Shown here: positions 39,335 through 47,477 of the stretch, piece after piece
How the letters are laid out: every line of letters starts with the position of its first letter
How positions within the stretch are numbered: the stretch's first letter is position 1
Source of the DNA: Luteimonas sp. J29
GTDB taxonomy: Bacteria > Pseudomonadota > Gammaproteobacteria > Xanthomonadales > Xanthomonadaceae
Assembly: GCF_000472505.1 (NCBI RefSeq)
Contig: NZ_AWZR01000005.1
Span: forward strand, 62,001 to 126,000
Reading direction: 5' to 3'
Length of the DNA: 64,000 nt
Notes under the pieces: generated by a model
Seen by the model: the letters and a program-made list of their open reading frames with translations, nothing else
Databases searched by the model: none
Told to the model about the DNA's origin: nothing
Made by a program: the position numbers and the translations under genes

Positions 39335-39694
39335 ATGAGCGGCATCGCGATCTACCACAACCCGCGCTGCGGCACGTCGCGCAACGCCCTGGCGATGATC
39401 CGCGAACGGGGGTTCGAACCCACGGTCATCGAGTACCTGGAGGATCCGCCCGATCGCGACCGGCTGCGCGCGCTGGCGCGCGACTCCGGCGTGGGCGTGC
39501 GCGGGCTGGTGCGGGCGAAGGAGCCGCTGTACGCGGAGCTGGGGCTGGACGATCCGGCCCTGGACGACGAGGTGCTGCTCGACGCGATGCTGGCGCACCC
39601 GGTCCTGATCAACCGTCCGATCGTGGTGACCCCGGTCGGCACGCGCCTGTGCCGGCCGGCGGACACGGTGCTGGAGATCCTCCCCGGGGCTTGA
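39335..39694 (+). CDS. arsC: ArsC-family arsenate reductase (glutaredoxin type)
   Basis: The product has 119 residues. The thioredoxin-fold core starts IAIYHNPRCGTSRNALAMIRERG, with the catalytic Cys in NPRCGTSRN. The downstream Arg residues of the family are present (VRAKEPLYAELGL; VLINRPIVVTPVGTRLCRP). It reduces arsenate to arsenite using glutathione/glutaredoxin. No other ars gene is near, so a different Spx/YffB-like role is possible. Confidence 0.88.
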   Translation: MSGIAIYHNPRCGTSRNALAMIRERGFEPTVIEYLEDPPDRDRLRALARDSGVGVRGLVRAKEPLYAELGLDDPALDDEVLLDAMLAHPVLINRPIVVTPVGTRLCRPADTVLEILPGA

Positions 39695-39770
39695 CCGCGG
39701 GCGGTGGCGCCTGTTCACAACGGGCGCGATCCGGGCGAAGCTTGCGCCTGTGTTGGCGACGGGGTGCGCG

Positions 39771-40175
39771 ATGCTCTCGGGTGGATGCCTGTGTGGTGCG
39801 GTCCGGTACCGGTCTGGAGGGCCTGCGCTGTTCTCCATCGTCTGCCACTGCCGCGACTGCCAGCGCGCCTCGGGCAGCGGCGGGGTGCCGGTGCTGGGCG
39901 TGCCGAAGTCGTCGTTCGAGGCCAGCGGGCCGGTGAAGGCGGGGCGCACGCCGGGTGGCAGCGGGCGTAGCGCGGTGCGCAACTTCTGCGGCGAATGCGG
40001 CAGCCTGCTGTTCGGCACGCCCGAGTCCGATCCGGACCTGGTGACGATCTACGCCGGCTCGCTGGATGATCCATCCCGGTTCGTGCCCAGCGACGCGCTG
40101 TTCGTCGCGCACCGGCCGCCGTGGGCGCGGCTGGAAATGGGCCTGGCCGAGCACCCGGGCATGCCGGGCGCCTAG
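39771..40175 (+). CDS. GFA-family (CENP-V/GFA domain) zinc protein, second copy
   Basis: The product has 134 residues from the ATG at 39771; a GTG at 39750 would add seven. Cysteine motifs GGCLCGAVRY, CHCRDCQ and FCGECGSLLF give the two zinc sites. It is clearly related to but diverged from the protein at 3.2 kb. The function is unproven, as for most members. Ends at a strong hairpin shared with the convergent GH51 gene. Confidence 0.85.
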   Translation: MLSGGCLCGAVRYRSGGPALFSIVCHCRDCQRASGSGGVPVLGVPKSSFEASGPVKAGRTPGGSGRSAVRNFCGECGSLLFGTPESDPDLVTIYAGSLDDPSRFVPSDALFVAHRPPWARLEMGLAEHPGMPGA

Positions 40176-40183
40176 ACCGGCGC

Positions 40184-40214
40184 GCGGTCCTCCGGGCGTG
40201 GCCCGGAGGACCGC
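40184..40214. terminator. Bidirectional hairpin terminator
   Basis: GGTCCTCCGGGC (40186-40197) pairs perfectly with GCCCGGAGGACC (40201-40212) across a GTG loop, and two further pairs extend the stem to 14 bp. It lies in the 48-bp gap between the convergent GFA and GH51 genes. No T-run. Confidence 0.65.
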
Positions 40215-40223
40215 AAGGGGCCG

Positions 40224-41780
40224 CTACTGCAGCTTGAGCACGACGATCGACCGGGCCGGCAGGTCGACCGCCAGGTTGCCGCCTTCGATCCGTGCGCCGT
40301 CGAACGCCTTCGGCTGCACCCGGTCGGGGGCGTCGAAGGTGTTGTGCGCGGTGATCGCGTCGGCGGTCAGCACGCGGCCGGACACGCCGGTCGCCTGCAC
40401 GCCGGCCACCGCCACCGAGACGCTGGCCGGGCGCTGGGCGTCGAGGTTGCTCAGCGCCACGTACACGTGGCCGTCCTGCGCCCGCACCGCCGAGCCGTGC
40501 ACCGCGGGCACCCTGGTCCCGCCATGGCGGTACTCGGGCGCCTTGAGCTCGAGCGGCAGGTGGGTCGCGTCCTGCCACGGCAGGTACATCTCGAAGACGT
40601 GGTAGGTGGGCGTGAGCACCATCTTCGCGTCATCGGTCAGGATCATGGCCTGCAGCACGTTCACCATCTGCGCGATGTTGGCCATCTTCACCCGGTGCGC
40701 GTAGCGGCTCATCACGTCGAAGTGGATCGCGGCCACGAGCGCGTCGCGAAGCGTGTTCTGCTGCTGCAGGAACCCGGGGTTGGTGCCGGGGTAGGGCGCG
40801 TACCAGGTGCCCCACTCGTCGAGGTACAGGGCGACCTTGTTCTCCGGGTCGTACCGGTCCATCACCTCGATGTGCCTGCGCAGCAGCTCGTCGACCTTCA
40901 GCGCGCCCTCGAGGGTGAGGATCCAGGCCGATTCGTCGAACTCGAAGCTCGACTGGCGCGGCGGCCAGCCGCCGGGCACCGTGTAGTAATGCACCGACAG
41001 CGCATCCATGTGCTTGCCGGCGATTTTCATCATCACCTCGGTCCAGTTGTAGTCGTCGCCATTGGCGCCGGCCGCGACCTTGGTGATCTGCTGCCCGGCC
41101 GGGACCTTGACGAAGGTCTGGAACTGGCGGTGCAGGTTGGCGGCGTGCTCGGGCGTCATGTTGCCGCCGCAGCCCCACATCTCGTTGCCGATGCCGAAGA
41201 ACGGCACCTTCCACGGCTTGTCGCGGCCGTTGGCGCGGCGCTCCTCGGCCAGCGACGAGCCCTTCTCGTAGGTCATGTACTCGACCCACTCGGCCATCTC
41301 GCGCGGCGAGCCGCTGCCGGTGTTGCCGGAGACGTAGGCGTCGGTGCCCAGCAGTTCGGCGAAGTCCATGAACTCGTGGGTGCCGAAGCTGTTGGGCTCC
41401 TCCACGCCGCCCCAGTGGGTGTTGATCTTGACCCGGCGCTTCTCGCGCGGGCCGATGCCGTCGCGCCAGTAGTACTCGTCGGCGAAGCAGCCGCCGGGCC
41501 AGCGCACCACCGGCACCTTGAGCTTCTTCAGCGCCTCGACCACGTCATTGCGGTAGCCGCGGGTGTTGGGGATCTTCGAGTCCTCGCCCACCCAGATGCC
41601 GCCGTAGATGCCGTAGCCCAGGTGCTCGGCGAACTGGCCGAAAATGTAGCGGCTGACGGTCTCGCCGGGCTGGTCGGCGCGCAGGGTCGCGGTGGCGCGC
41701 GCCGGTTCCTGGGCCTGGGCCAGGCCCGCGGCGAACAGGGCGGTGGTCAGCGCAAGCATTCGGACGGTGGTCTTGAGCAT
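40224..41780 (-). CDS. GH51 alpha-L-arabinofuranosidase, exported
   Basis: The product has 518 residues. A signal peptide (VRMLALTTALFAAGLAQAQ) distinguishes it from cytosolic GH51 enzymes. Signatures are IFGQFAEHLGYGIYGGIWVGEDS, VRWPGGCFADEYYWRDGIGP, the acid/base Glu200 in GIGNEMWGCGG and the nucleophile Glu322 in ALYLDEWGTWY. It releases L-arabinofuranose from arabinan or arabinoxylan side chains in the periplasm. The TonB receptor gene lies 69 bp upstream on the same strand. Confidence 0.93.
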   Translation of the reverse strand: MLKTTVRMLALTTALFAAGLAQAQEPARATATLRADQPGETVSRYIFGQFAEHLGYGIYGGIWVGEDSKIPNTRGYRNDVVEALKKLKVPVVRWPGGCFADEYYWRDGIGPREKRRVKINTHWGGVEEPNSFGTHEFMDFAELLGTDAYVSGNTGSGSPREMAEWVEYMTYEKGSSLAEERRANGRDKPWKVPFFGIGNEMWGCGGNMTPEHAANLHRQFQTFVKVPAGQQITKVAAGANGDDYNWTEVMMKIAGKHMDALSVHYYTVPGGWPPRQSSFEFDESAWILTLEGALKVDELLRRHIEVMDRYDPENKVALYLDEWGTWYAPYPGTNPGFLQQQNTLRDALVAAIHFDVMSRYAHRVKMANIAQMVNVLQAMILTDDAKMVLTPTYHVFEMYLPWQDATHLPLELKAPEYRHGGTRVPAVHGSAVRAQDGHVYVALSNLDAQRPASVSVAVAGVQATGVSGRVLTADAITAHNTFDAPDRVQPKAFDGARIEGGNLAVDLPARSIVVLKLQ

Positions 41781-41849
41781 GGTTCCTCGGCCTCGGGTGT
41801 CGATGGGTCGGGTGCGTCGCCGGGCGCGCCGGGCGCCCGGCGCGCCGGG

Positions 41850-44684
41850 TCAGAAACGGTAACGCAAACCGACGGCGAAGGTGCGGCTGTAGAGCGCGGT
41901 GCCGAAGTTGTGCGTGCCGGGGTACTGGTAATAGCTCTGGTAGATCTCGTTGGTGAGGTTGGTGGCGTCGAAGGTCAGGCTGAGCGAGTCGCTGGCCTCC
42001 CAGCTCATCTGGAAATCGAGGCTCTTCTCCGCGTCGAAGTACACGCCCAGCGGGTTGGCGAACTGCGGCGCCTCGTAATGGTGCAGGAAGTCGTCGCGCC
42101 AGACGTAGGACAGGCGGGCGCCGAAGCGGGCACGCTCGTAGGCGAGCACGACGCTGTAGGAGGTGTCGGAGATGCCGAACATCGGCGTGGTGGTGCTGCC
42201 CACCACCTCGCCCGCGGTGTTGGTGATCGGGATCTGCTGGCTGGAGTCCAGCGCGGTGTAGCTGGCCTGGATGCCGAAGCCGTCGAGCAGCCCCGGCAGG
42301 TTGTCCGGGAACCACACCAGGCCCAGCTCGACGCCCTCCAGTTCGCCGCTGGAGGCGTTGTCGGGCTGGGTGAGGATGTAGTCGTAGCCCTCGTAGGTCA
42401 CGCGCCGGCGGAAGTCCGACACCATGCCCTCGATCTCGCGCCGGAACACGGTGCCGTACAGGGCGCTGCCGGGGGCGAAGTACCACTCCAGGCCGAGGTC
42501 GTAGTTCTTCGATTCGGTCGGCCGCAGGTTCGGGTTGCCGCCGGTCGCCGTGCCGTAGCCGATGTTGGTGACGTCGTCGGTGTAGATGATGTTCGGGTTG
42601 AGCTGGGCGAACCCGGGCCGGCGCAGGGTCTCGCCGTAGGCCAGGCGCGCCATCAGGCCCGGGGTGAAGCTGTAGCGCAGGATCAGGCTGGGCAGCACCT
42701 TGGACGCGCTGGCCGAGGCGGTGCCTTCGCCGAAGCGCATGTCGGTGTCGACGTCGACGTAGCGCAGGCCGACCTGGCCGTCGAGGGTCCGCTCGCCGAA
42801 ATCGAAGGCGAAGTCGCCCTGCACGTAGGCGTTGGTGGTGATCTCCCCGACGTTGAAGTTCTCCGTCATCACCAGCTGGTCGCCGGTGGGGCGGCCATAG
42901 AGCTGCCGGTAGAAGTCGGCATTGGCGCGGATGTAGTGGCCATCCGGCACGACCCACGAGGACGGGACGTCGGAGCGGCCGTCGAAGAAGCCCCGGTTGG
43001 TGTGCACCAGTCCCGGGCGCGCGGCGAACGAACAGTCGGGCAGGGCGAGGTCGCAGGCGTTGTCCGGACCGACCCGCATGCCTTCGCTGGCGCTGCGATC
43101 GTCGTAGCGCACGCCGAAGGACACCTTGTGGAACGGGCCCCAGTCCGCGGCGTAGTCGCCGTCGAAGGTGAAGGTGACCGCGTCGCCCCGGGCGTAGTTG
43201 GCGTTGTCGTAGAGCTGGGCCAGGTTCCACTGCGCCGGATCGGCGGTGTCGCTTTCGTCGATGCCCGGCGTTTCCGGATCGTCGTCGAAGCCGAACGCGG
43301 GCTTGCCCCCGCCGGCATTGAAGTCCACCCACACGCTGCGGGTGACCCGCTCGGCGCGCATGGCGAAGAAGTCGGTCTCGTACTCGCTGTCCTGGTAGGT
43401 GACCTCGGAGCGCAGCTTCAGCCGTTCGCCCACGTCCCAGCGCCCGCCCAGGGCGTAGAGGAAGCTGTCGGTCCGCCCGGTGGACAGGTCGCCGCTGGTG
43501 AAGTTGTACGGGAAACCGATGCCGCGGCGGGCACGCACGATGTTGGTGCCCGGGTACAGCTCGATGTTCTGGCCGGGGTTGTCGCCCAGGGCGCCCCACC
43601 AGTCGACGAACGAGAACAGCAGCGAGTTGAACGATTCGTTGCGGTAGCCGTTGTAGAACGCTTCGAACACGTACTCCGAGGCGTCGTCCGGGGCCCACTG
43701 CAGCGAGACGCTGGCGGCGGGGCGCTCGCGCTTGCCGGTGAGGTCGCTGGCGAACACCGCGTCGCGCGAAAGCACGTACTCGTACTGCTGGCCGCGCACC
43801 GGGACCGTGGAGCCCGGCGCGAAGGGCAGGCCGGCCTCGAGTCCCGGCTGCCACACATCGGCGCCGTCGATGATGGTCGGGATGCGCTCGTAGGGCACGA
43901 AGCCCTCCGGCGGGTTGTCGGTGAAGAAGGGCACCATCGCGCCGGCGGTCACGCTCTGGTCGCGATAGTTGGTCTCGGCGTACGACACGTTGACCAGCGC
44001 GCCGAACCGGCCGCCGCCCACGTCCCAGGTGTTGGACGCCAGCAGGCTGACGTTGGGGTCGGTCTCGTTGTTCTGCTCCTGGTGGATCGCGCGCGCGGCG
44101 ACCACGAACCGGCGTCCGTCGAAGTCGAACGGGCGGTGGGTGCGGATGTCGAGCGTGCCGGCGATGCCGGTCTCGATATGCGCCGCCGAGCGGGTCTTGA
44201 AGACCTCCACGCTGGCCAGCAGGCTCGCCGGCACGTCGGCCAGCGCCACCGACCGGCCCGAGGCGGTGAAGATGTTGCGGCCGTTGATGGTGGTGTTGAC
44301 GTCGTTGAGGCCGCGGATCGAGACCGTAGACACCTCGCCGTCGCCGCGGTCGGTGGTCTGCACGCCGGTCACGCGCTGCAGCGCCTCGACCAGGTTGTTG
44401 TCCGGGAACTTGCCGATGTCCTCGGCCACGATCGCGTCGACGATCTGCATCGAGCCCTGCTTGATCGTGAGCGCGTCGACCAGGCTGCCGCGCAGGCCGC
44501 GCACCTCCACGCGGTCGAGTTCGACCGCGTCCGCGCAGGGCGCGGCGGGATCGTCGGCGGTGGGGCAGGTGCGCGGCGCGTCCTGCGCGGTGGCGGGCAG
44601 GGCGGCCATGGCGAGTGCCAGCGCGGCGGGCAACGCGGCAAGGCGCAGGGCATGCGGCTGGGTCCGGCGGGTTGGACGGTTCAT
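41850..44684 (-). CDS. TonB-dependent outer-membrane receptor for carbohydrate
   Basis: The product has 944 residues. The signal peptide (LRLAALPAALALAMAALPATAQ) is followed by a short segment with two Cys, then ELDRVEVRGLRGSLVDALTIKQ leading into the plug (VAEDIGKFPDNNLVEALQRVTGVQTTDRGDGEVSTVSIRGLNDVNTTING). The barrel ends with FAVGLRYRF, whose terminal Phe is the outer-membrane assembly signal. This plug type is common in proteobacterial polysaccharide-use loci. Neighbours suggest arabinan- or arabinogalactan-derived oligosaccharides as ligand. Confidence 0.92.
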   Translation of the reverse strand: MNRPTRRTQPHALRLAALPAALALAMAALPATAQDAPRTCPTADDPAAPCADAVELDRVEVRGLRGSLVDALTIKQGSMQIVDAIVAEDIGKFPDNNLVEALQRVTGVQTTDRGDGEVSTVSIRGLNDVNTTINGRNIFTASGRSVALADVPASLLASVEVFKTRSAAHIETGIAGTLDIRTHRPFDFDGRRFVVAARAIHQEQNNETDPNVSLLASNTWDVGGGRFGALVNVSYAETNYRDQSVTAGAMVPFFTDNPPEGFVPYERIPTIIDGADVWQPGLEAGLPFAPGSTVPVRGQQYEYVLSRDAVFASDLTGKRERPAASVSLQWAPDDASEYVFEAFYNGYRNESFNSLLFSFVDWWGALGDNPGQNIELYPGTNIVRARRGIGFPYNFTSGDLSTGRTDSFLYALGGRWDVGERLKLRSEVTYQDSEYETDFFAMRAERVTRSVWVDFNAGGGKPAFGFDDDPETPGIDESDTADPAQWNLAQLYDNANYARGDAVTFTFDGDYAADWGPFHKVSFGVRYDDRSASEGMRVGPDNACDLALPDCSFAARPGLVHTNRGFFDGRSDVPSSWVVPDGHYIRANADFYRQLYGRPTGDQLVMTENFNVGEITTNAYVQGDFAFDFGERTLDGQVGLRYVDVDTDMRFGEGTASASASKVLPSLILRYSFTPGLMARLAYGETLRRPGFAQLNPNIIYTDDVTNIGYGTATGGNPNLRPTESKNYDLGLEWYFAPGSALYGTVFRREIEGMVSDFRRRVTYEGYDYILTQPDNASSGELEGVELGLVWFPDNLPGLLDGFGIQASYTALDSSQQIPITNTAGEVVGSTTTPMFGISDTSYSVVLAYERARFGARLSYVWRDDFLHHYEAPQFANPLGVYFDAEKSLDFQMSWEASDSLSLTFDATNLTNEIYQSYYQYPGTHNFGTALYSRTFAVGLRYRF

Positions 44685-45179
44685 GTGGGCCTCGATGTCT
44701 CGGGATGTCGGGAAACCCCGCGCCGCCGTGCGACGCGGCGGGATCAGGGGAACAACGACCGGGTCGGCGGGCGGCGCCATCGGCGGCGCGTGGGCCGCGG
44801 GCCGGACGGGATCGCGGCGTGGGGGCGTGGCATGGCGGCATCCGCGGATGCCGCTCGAATCTGCGTCGTCACTGTCAAACCCCTCCCGGTTCCGTCTGGA
44901 CGCTGTCGTTCGATTCGTGTCCGTCGCGCGCTGCGCGGCGAGGCGTCCCGGCCGTGTCTGGTGGCGTTGTGTGGCCGGGACGCGAACCGAGAATAGTTTC
45001 GGGTTTGATAACCTTCTAATGAATTTATGGCCCAGATGAATATGAAAGCGGATATGTTTTGCGGGACCCCCGCGAGGCATTCGATCTGGCCTTGCACCGA
45101 TCCCAAAAGCGGGATGGCAGGCCTGCCGGGACGCCCCTAAGCTGCCGCGCGGCGGAGGGTCCGCCGCACGGGAGCAGGC
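44685..45179. promoter_or_regulatory. Divergent control region, TonB receptor / galM
   Basis: About 495 bp without genes. 44690-44990 is GC-rich with no feature I can name. 44990-45060 is the only AT-rich patch and should hold the promoters. On the minus strand it has ATAAAT (45023-45028), a good -10 candidate for the receptor, and ATATCC (complement of 45050-45055), the same hexamer found at the other arabinose promoters. On the plus strand TTGATA (45005-45010) may serve galM. The receptor would then have a leader over 300 nt long. Confidence 0.4.
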
Positions 45180-46268
45180 ATGGGCGGCATCCGGAACTTC
45201 GGACGGCTCGACGATGGGCCGGCGGTCGGCGCATATGCGATCGGCGATCCGGCGCAGGTGTCGGCGGAAATCCTCGACCTGGGCGGGATCCTCGCGCGGC
45301 TGCGCGTTCCCGGCGAGCGGGGCGCGGTTGACGTGGTGCTCGGCCTCCCCGACGCGCGCTCCTACGCCGTTGATCCGGCGTATCTCGGGCAGCTGGTCGG
45401 CCGCTACGGCAACCGCATCGCCGGCGCGGCGTTCGTGCTCGACGGCCGGCACTACAGGCTCGATGCCAACGAAGGACCCAACCAGCTCCATGGCGGCGCC
45501 GCGGGCTTCGGCCGGCGGCTCTGGAGCGTCGCCTCGCATTCGGAGGAGGCGCTGTCGCTGTCGCTGCGCTCGCCGGCGGGCGAGGGAGGCTATCCGGGCA
45601 ACCTCGAGGTGGTGGCCACCTACCGTGCCGAAGCGGACGGACTGAGCCTGGTGTTCGAGGCGCGGTGCGATGCGCCGACGCCGTTCAATCCGACCCACCA
45701 TCCCTACTTCAACCTCGCCGGCGACCGCGGCGTGCCGGCCGCGGCCCAGTGGCTGCAGGTCCCCGCGTCGCACTTCCTGCCGGTGGACGCGGCGCTGATC
45801 CCGCTCGGCGGCGTGGCGCCGGTGGACGGGACGCCATTCGATTTCCGCGTTGCGCGCCCGCTCGCCGGCGCCGCGCCGCATCCGCAGCTCGAGGCCGGCG
45901 GCGGCTACGACCACTGTCTCGTGCTCGACGCCGCGCGCGGCTTCACCGCGGCGCTGTATTCGCCGCACAGCGGGGTGGCGATGCGCCTGGACGCCGACGC
46001 GCCTGCGCTGCAGTTCTACGGTGGCCAGGGGCTGGCGCGCCAGCATCCGGGGCTGGGCGACGGCATCTGCCTGGAACCGCAGGACTACCCGGACGCGCCG
46101 AACCGGCCCGGGTTCCCGCCGGCGATCCTCGCGCCCGGCCAGCGCTACGTGCGCAGGATCCGGTACCGCTTCGCCCGTCCCGGGCGCGGGCGTGGCTGGG
46201 ACGAGGTCGCGCGGGCGCTCCGGCTCGACCAGCCCGGCCTTGGCAGCGACGACGCGTCGCCCGCATAG
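45180..46268 (+). CDS. galM: Aldose 1-epimerase (mutarotase)
   Basis: The product has 362 residues. GalM signatures are GRYGNRIAGAAFVLDGRHYRLDANEGPNQLHGG, FNPTHHPYFNLAG (catalytic His) and CLEPQDYPDAPNRPGFPPAIL (catalytic Glu). It interconverts sugar anomers. In this locus it would supply the anomer or ring form needed by the dehydrogenase encoded next. No signal peptide. GGGAG precedes the ATG. Confidence 0.9.
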   Translation: MGGIRNFGRLDDGPAVGAYAIGDPAQVSAEILDLGGILARLRVPGERGAVDVVLGLPDARSYAVDPAYLGQLVGRYGNRIAGAAFVLDGRHYRLDANEGPNQLHGGAAGFGRRLWSVASHSEEALSLSLRSPAGEGGYPGNLEVVATYRAEADGLSLVFEARCDAPTPFNPTHHPYFNLAGDRGVPAAAQWLQVPASHFLPVDAALIPLGGVAPVDGTPFDFRVARPLAGAAPHPQLEAGGGYDHCLVLDAARGFTAALYSPHSGVAMRLDADAPALQFYGGQGLARQHPGLGDGICLEPQDYPDAPNRPGFPPAILAPGQRYVRRIRYRFARPGRGRGWDEVARALRLDQPGLGSDDASPA

Positions 46269-46327
46269 TCGGGCGGACGCCACCTTCCATGCCGGCCGCA
46301 TGGCCGGCCACGCATCGAGGAATACGC

Positions 46328-47134
46328 ATGGCGACAACCCAATCCACGCACGACGCCCGGCGGATCGGCGAACAGGCCTGCTACCCGAACCTCGCCGGAC
46401 GCCGCGTGTTCATCACCGGCGGCGGCAGCGGCATCGGCGCGGCGCTGGTGGAGGCGTTCGCGCGCCAGGGCGCGCGGGTGGCGTTCGTCGACATCGCCAC
46501 CGCGTGCAGCGAGGAGCTGGTGCGCTCGGTCGAGTCGGCGGGCGCGTCGCGCCCCTGGTTCCGCGCCTGCGACGTGACCGACGTGGCGGCGCTGCAGCAG
46601 GCCATCGCCGACGGCGCCAGCGCGCTGGGCGGCGACTTCCACGTGCTGGTGAACAACGTCGGCAGCGACGACCGCCACCGGCTCGAGGAGGTCACGCCCG
46701 AGTACTGGGACCGGCGCGTGGCGATCAACCAGCGGCCGGCGTTCTTCGCGATCCAGTCGGTGGTGCCGGGCATGCGCCGGCTGGGCGGCGGTTCGATCAT
46801 CAACCTCGGTTCGACCGGCTGGCAGTGCAAGACCGGCGGCTACCCGGTGTACGCCACCGCCAAGTCGTCGGTGAACGGGCTGACCCGCGGCCTGGCGCGC
46901 GAGCTGGGCGCCGACCGCATCCGCATCAACGTGGTCACTCCCGGCTGGGTGATGACGCAGCGCCAGATCGAACTGTGGCTGGACGAGGCCGGCGAGGAAG
47001 ACCTCAAGCGCAACCAGTGCCTGCCGGACAAGGTCTGGCCGGACGACATCGCCGCGATGGTGCTGTTCCTGGCCTCGGACCAGGCGCGCGCGATCACCGC
47101 CCAGGAATTCGTGGTCGACGCCGGCTGGACCTGA
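46328..47134 (+). CDS. Short-chain dehydrogenase, candidate L-arabinose 1-dehydrogenase
   Basis: The product has 268 residues. Classical SDR motifs: VFITGGGSGIGAALVEAF (cofactor), NNVG, Ser in NLGSTGWQCKTGGYPVYATAKSSVNG and YATAK (Tyr/Lys). The acid at the end of beta-2 (FVDIA) favours NAD+. Context between galM and the FAH and aldehyde dehydrogenase genes suggests oxidation of L-arabinose to the 1,4-lactone. Related SDRs act on other aldoses and polyols, so the substrate is inferred. Confidence 0.8.
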   Translation: MATTQSTHDARRIGEQACYPNLAGRRVFITGGGSGIGAALVEAFARQGARVAFVDIATACSEELVRSVESAGASRPWFRACDVTDVAALQQAIADGASALGGDFHVLVNNVGSDDRHRLEEVTPEYWDRRVAINQRPAFFAIQSVVPGMRRLGGGSIINLGSTGWQCKTGGYPVYATAKSSVNGLTRGLARELGADRIRINVVTPGWVMTQRQIELWLDEAGEEDLKRNQCLPDKVWPDDIAAMVLFLASDQARAITAQEFVVDAGWT

Positions 47135-47154
47135 GCGGCGGTCGGGGATGACCT

Positions 47155-47178
47155 CCTTCCCCCGCGTGCGGGGGAAGG
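47155..47178. repeat. REP-like palindrome, copy 2
   Basis: Arms CCTTCCCCCGC (47155-47165) and GCGGGGGAAGG (47168-47178), identical to those at 18066-18089, separated by GT. It follows the SDR stop by 20 bp. Confidence 0.75.
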
Positions 47179-47248
47179 CCGGGATGGGGGGCTTCAGCGG
47201 CATCGAAGAGTGGAAGGGGCCGGGTGGCCTTCGTTGCCCCCACCCCGG

Positions 47249-47272
47249 CCCTCTCCCGCAGGCGGGGGAGGG
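47249..47272. repeat. REP-like palindrome, variant
   Basis: Arms CCCTCTCCCGC (47249-47259) and GCGGGGGAGGG (47262-47272), with one mismatch between arms; related to the perfect copy 95 bp upstream. Confidence 0.6.
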
Positions 47273-47289
47273 AGTCGTCGGGCGGTCGA

Positions 47290-47312
47290 CCTTCCCCCGC
47301 ATGCGGGGAGGG
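47290..47312. repeat. REP-like palindrome, variant
   Basis: Arm CCTTCCCCCGC (47290-47300) followed by GCGGGGAGGG (47303-47312), one base shorter on the right. With the two preceding copies it fills the first half of the 343-bp gap between the SDR and FAH genes and may separate their transcripts. Confidence 0.6.
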
Positions 47313-47388
47313 AGCCGTCCAACGGGCGGGCACGGAGCGCGCGGGCGGGACGGAACAGGCGGTCCGCAGCCTGGCTCGATATGCCCCT

Positions 47389-47422
47389 ATCCATATCGAT
47401 TTCCCTCTGAATCGAATTGGAT
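47389..47422. promoter_or_regulatory. 13-bp inverted repeat, putative operator of the FAH operon
   Basis: ATCCATATCGATT (47389-47401) and AATCGAATTGGAT (47410-47422) are complementary at 11 of 13 positions with 8 bases between, so the half-sites lie two helical turns apart on one face. The right arm overlaps the -35 of the promoter. Its ATATCGAT core recurs before the dehydratase gene and a similar AATCGATT lies before the symporter. Confidence 0.55.
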
Positions 47423-47446
47423 GGATATCCCTCGCCCCGGCAGAAT
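47417..47446 (+). promoter_or_regulatory. Promoter of the FAH-aldehyde dehydrogenase operon
   Basis: TTGGAT (47417-47422), 18 bp, CAGAAT (47441-47446). It matches the symporter promoter at 35065-35094 in both hexamers, in spacing and in the ATATCCCTC block inside the spacer. The FAH ATG is at 47478. Confidence 0.5.
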
Positions 47447-47477
47447 GGGCGTGGCATTCCTGGCAGGACCGCTCAGC

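Noticed and set aside
39335-39694. An arsenic resistance operon
   Set aside because: Only arsC is present; no arsR, arsB or other partner is nearby.
41850-41875. A GGTAACGCAAACC stretch resembling a LacI-type operator
   Set aside because: It lies in the last codons of the TonB receptor gene, is not symmetrical enough and has no promoter near it.
40344-44996. Very long open frame on the plus strand opposite GH51 and the TonB receptor
   Set aside because: It is antisense to two certain genes and its protein is low-complexity Gly/Ala/Val/Arg/His text, the usual shadow of high-GC coding DNA.
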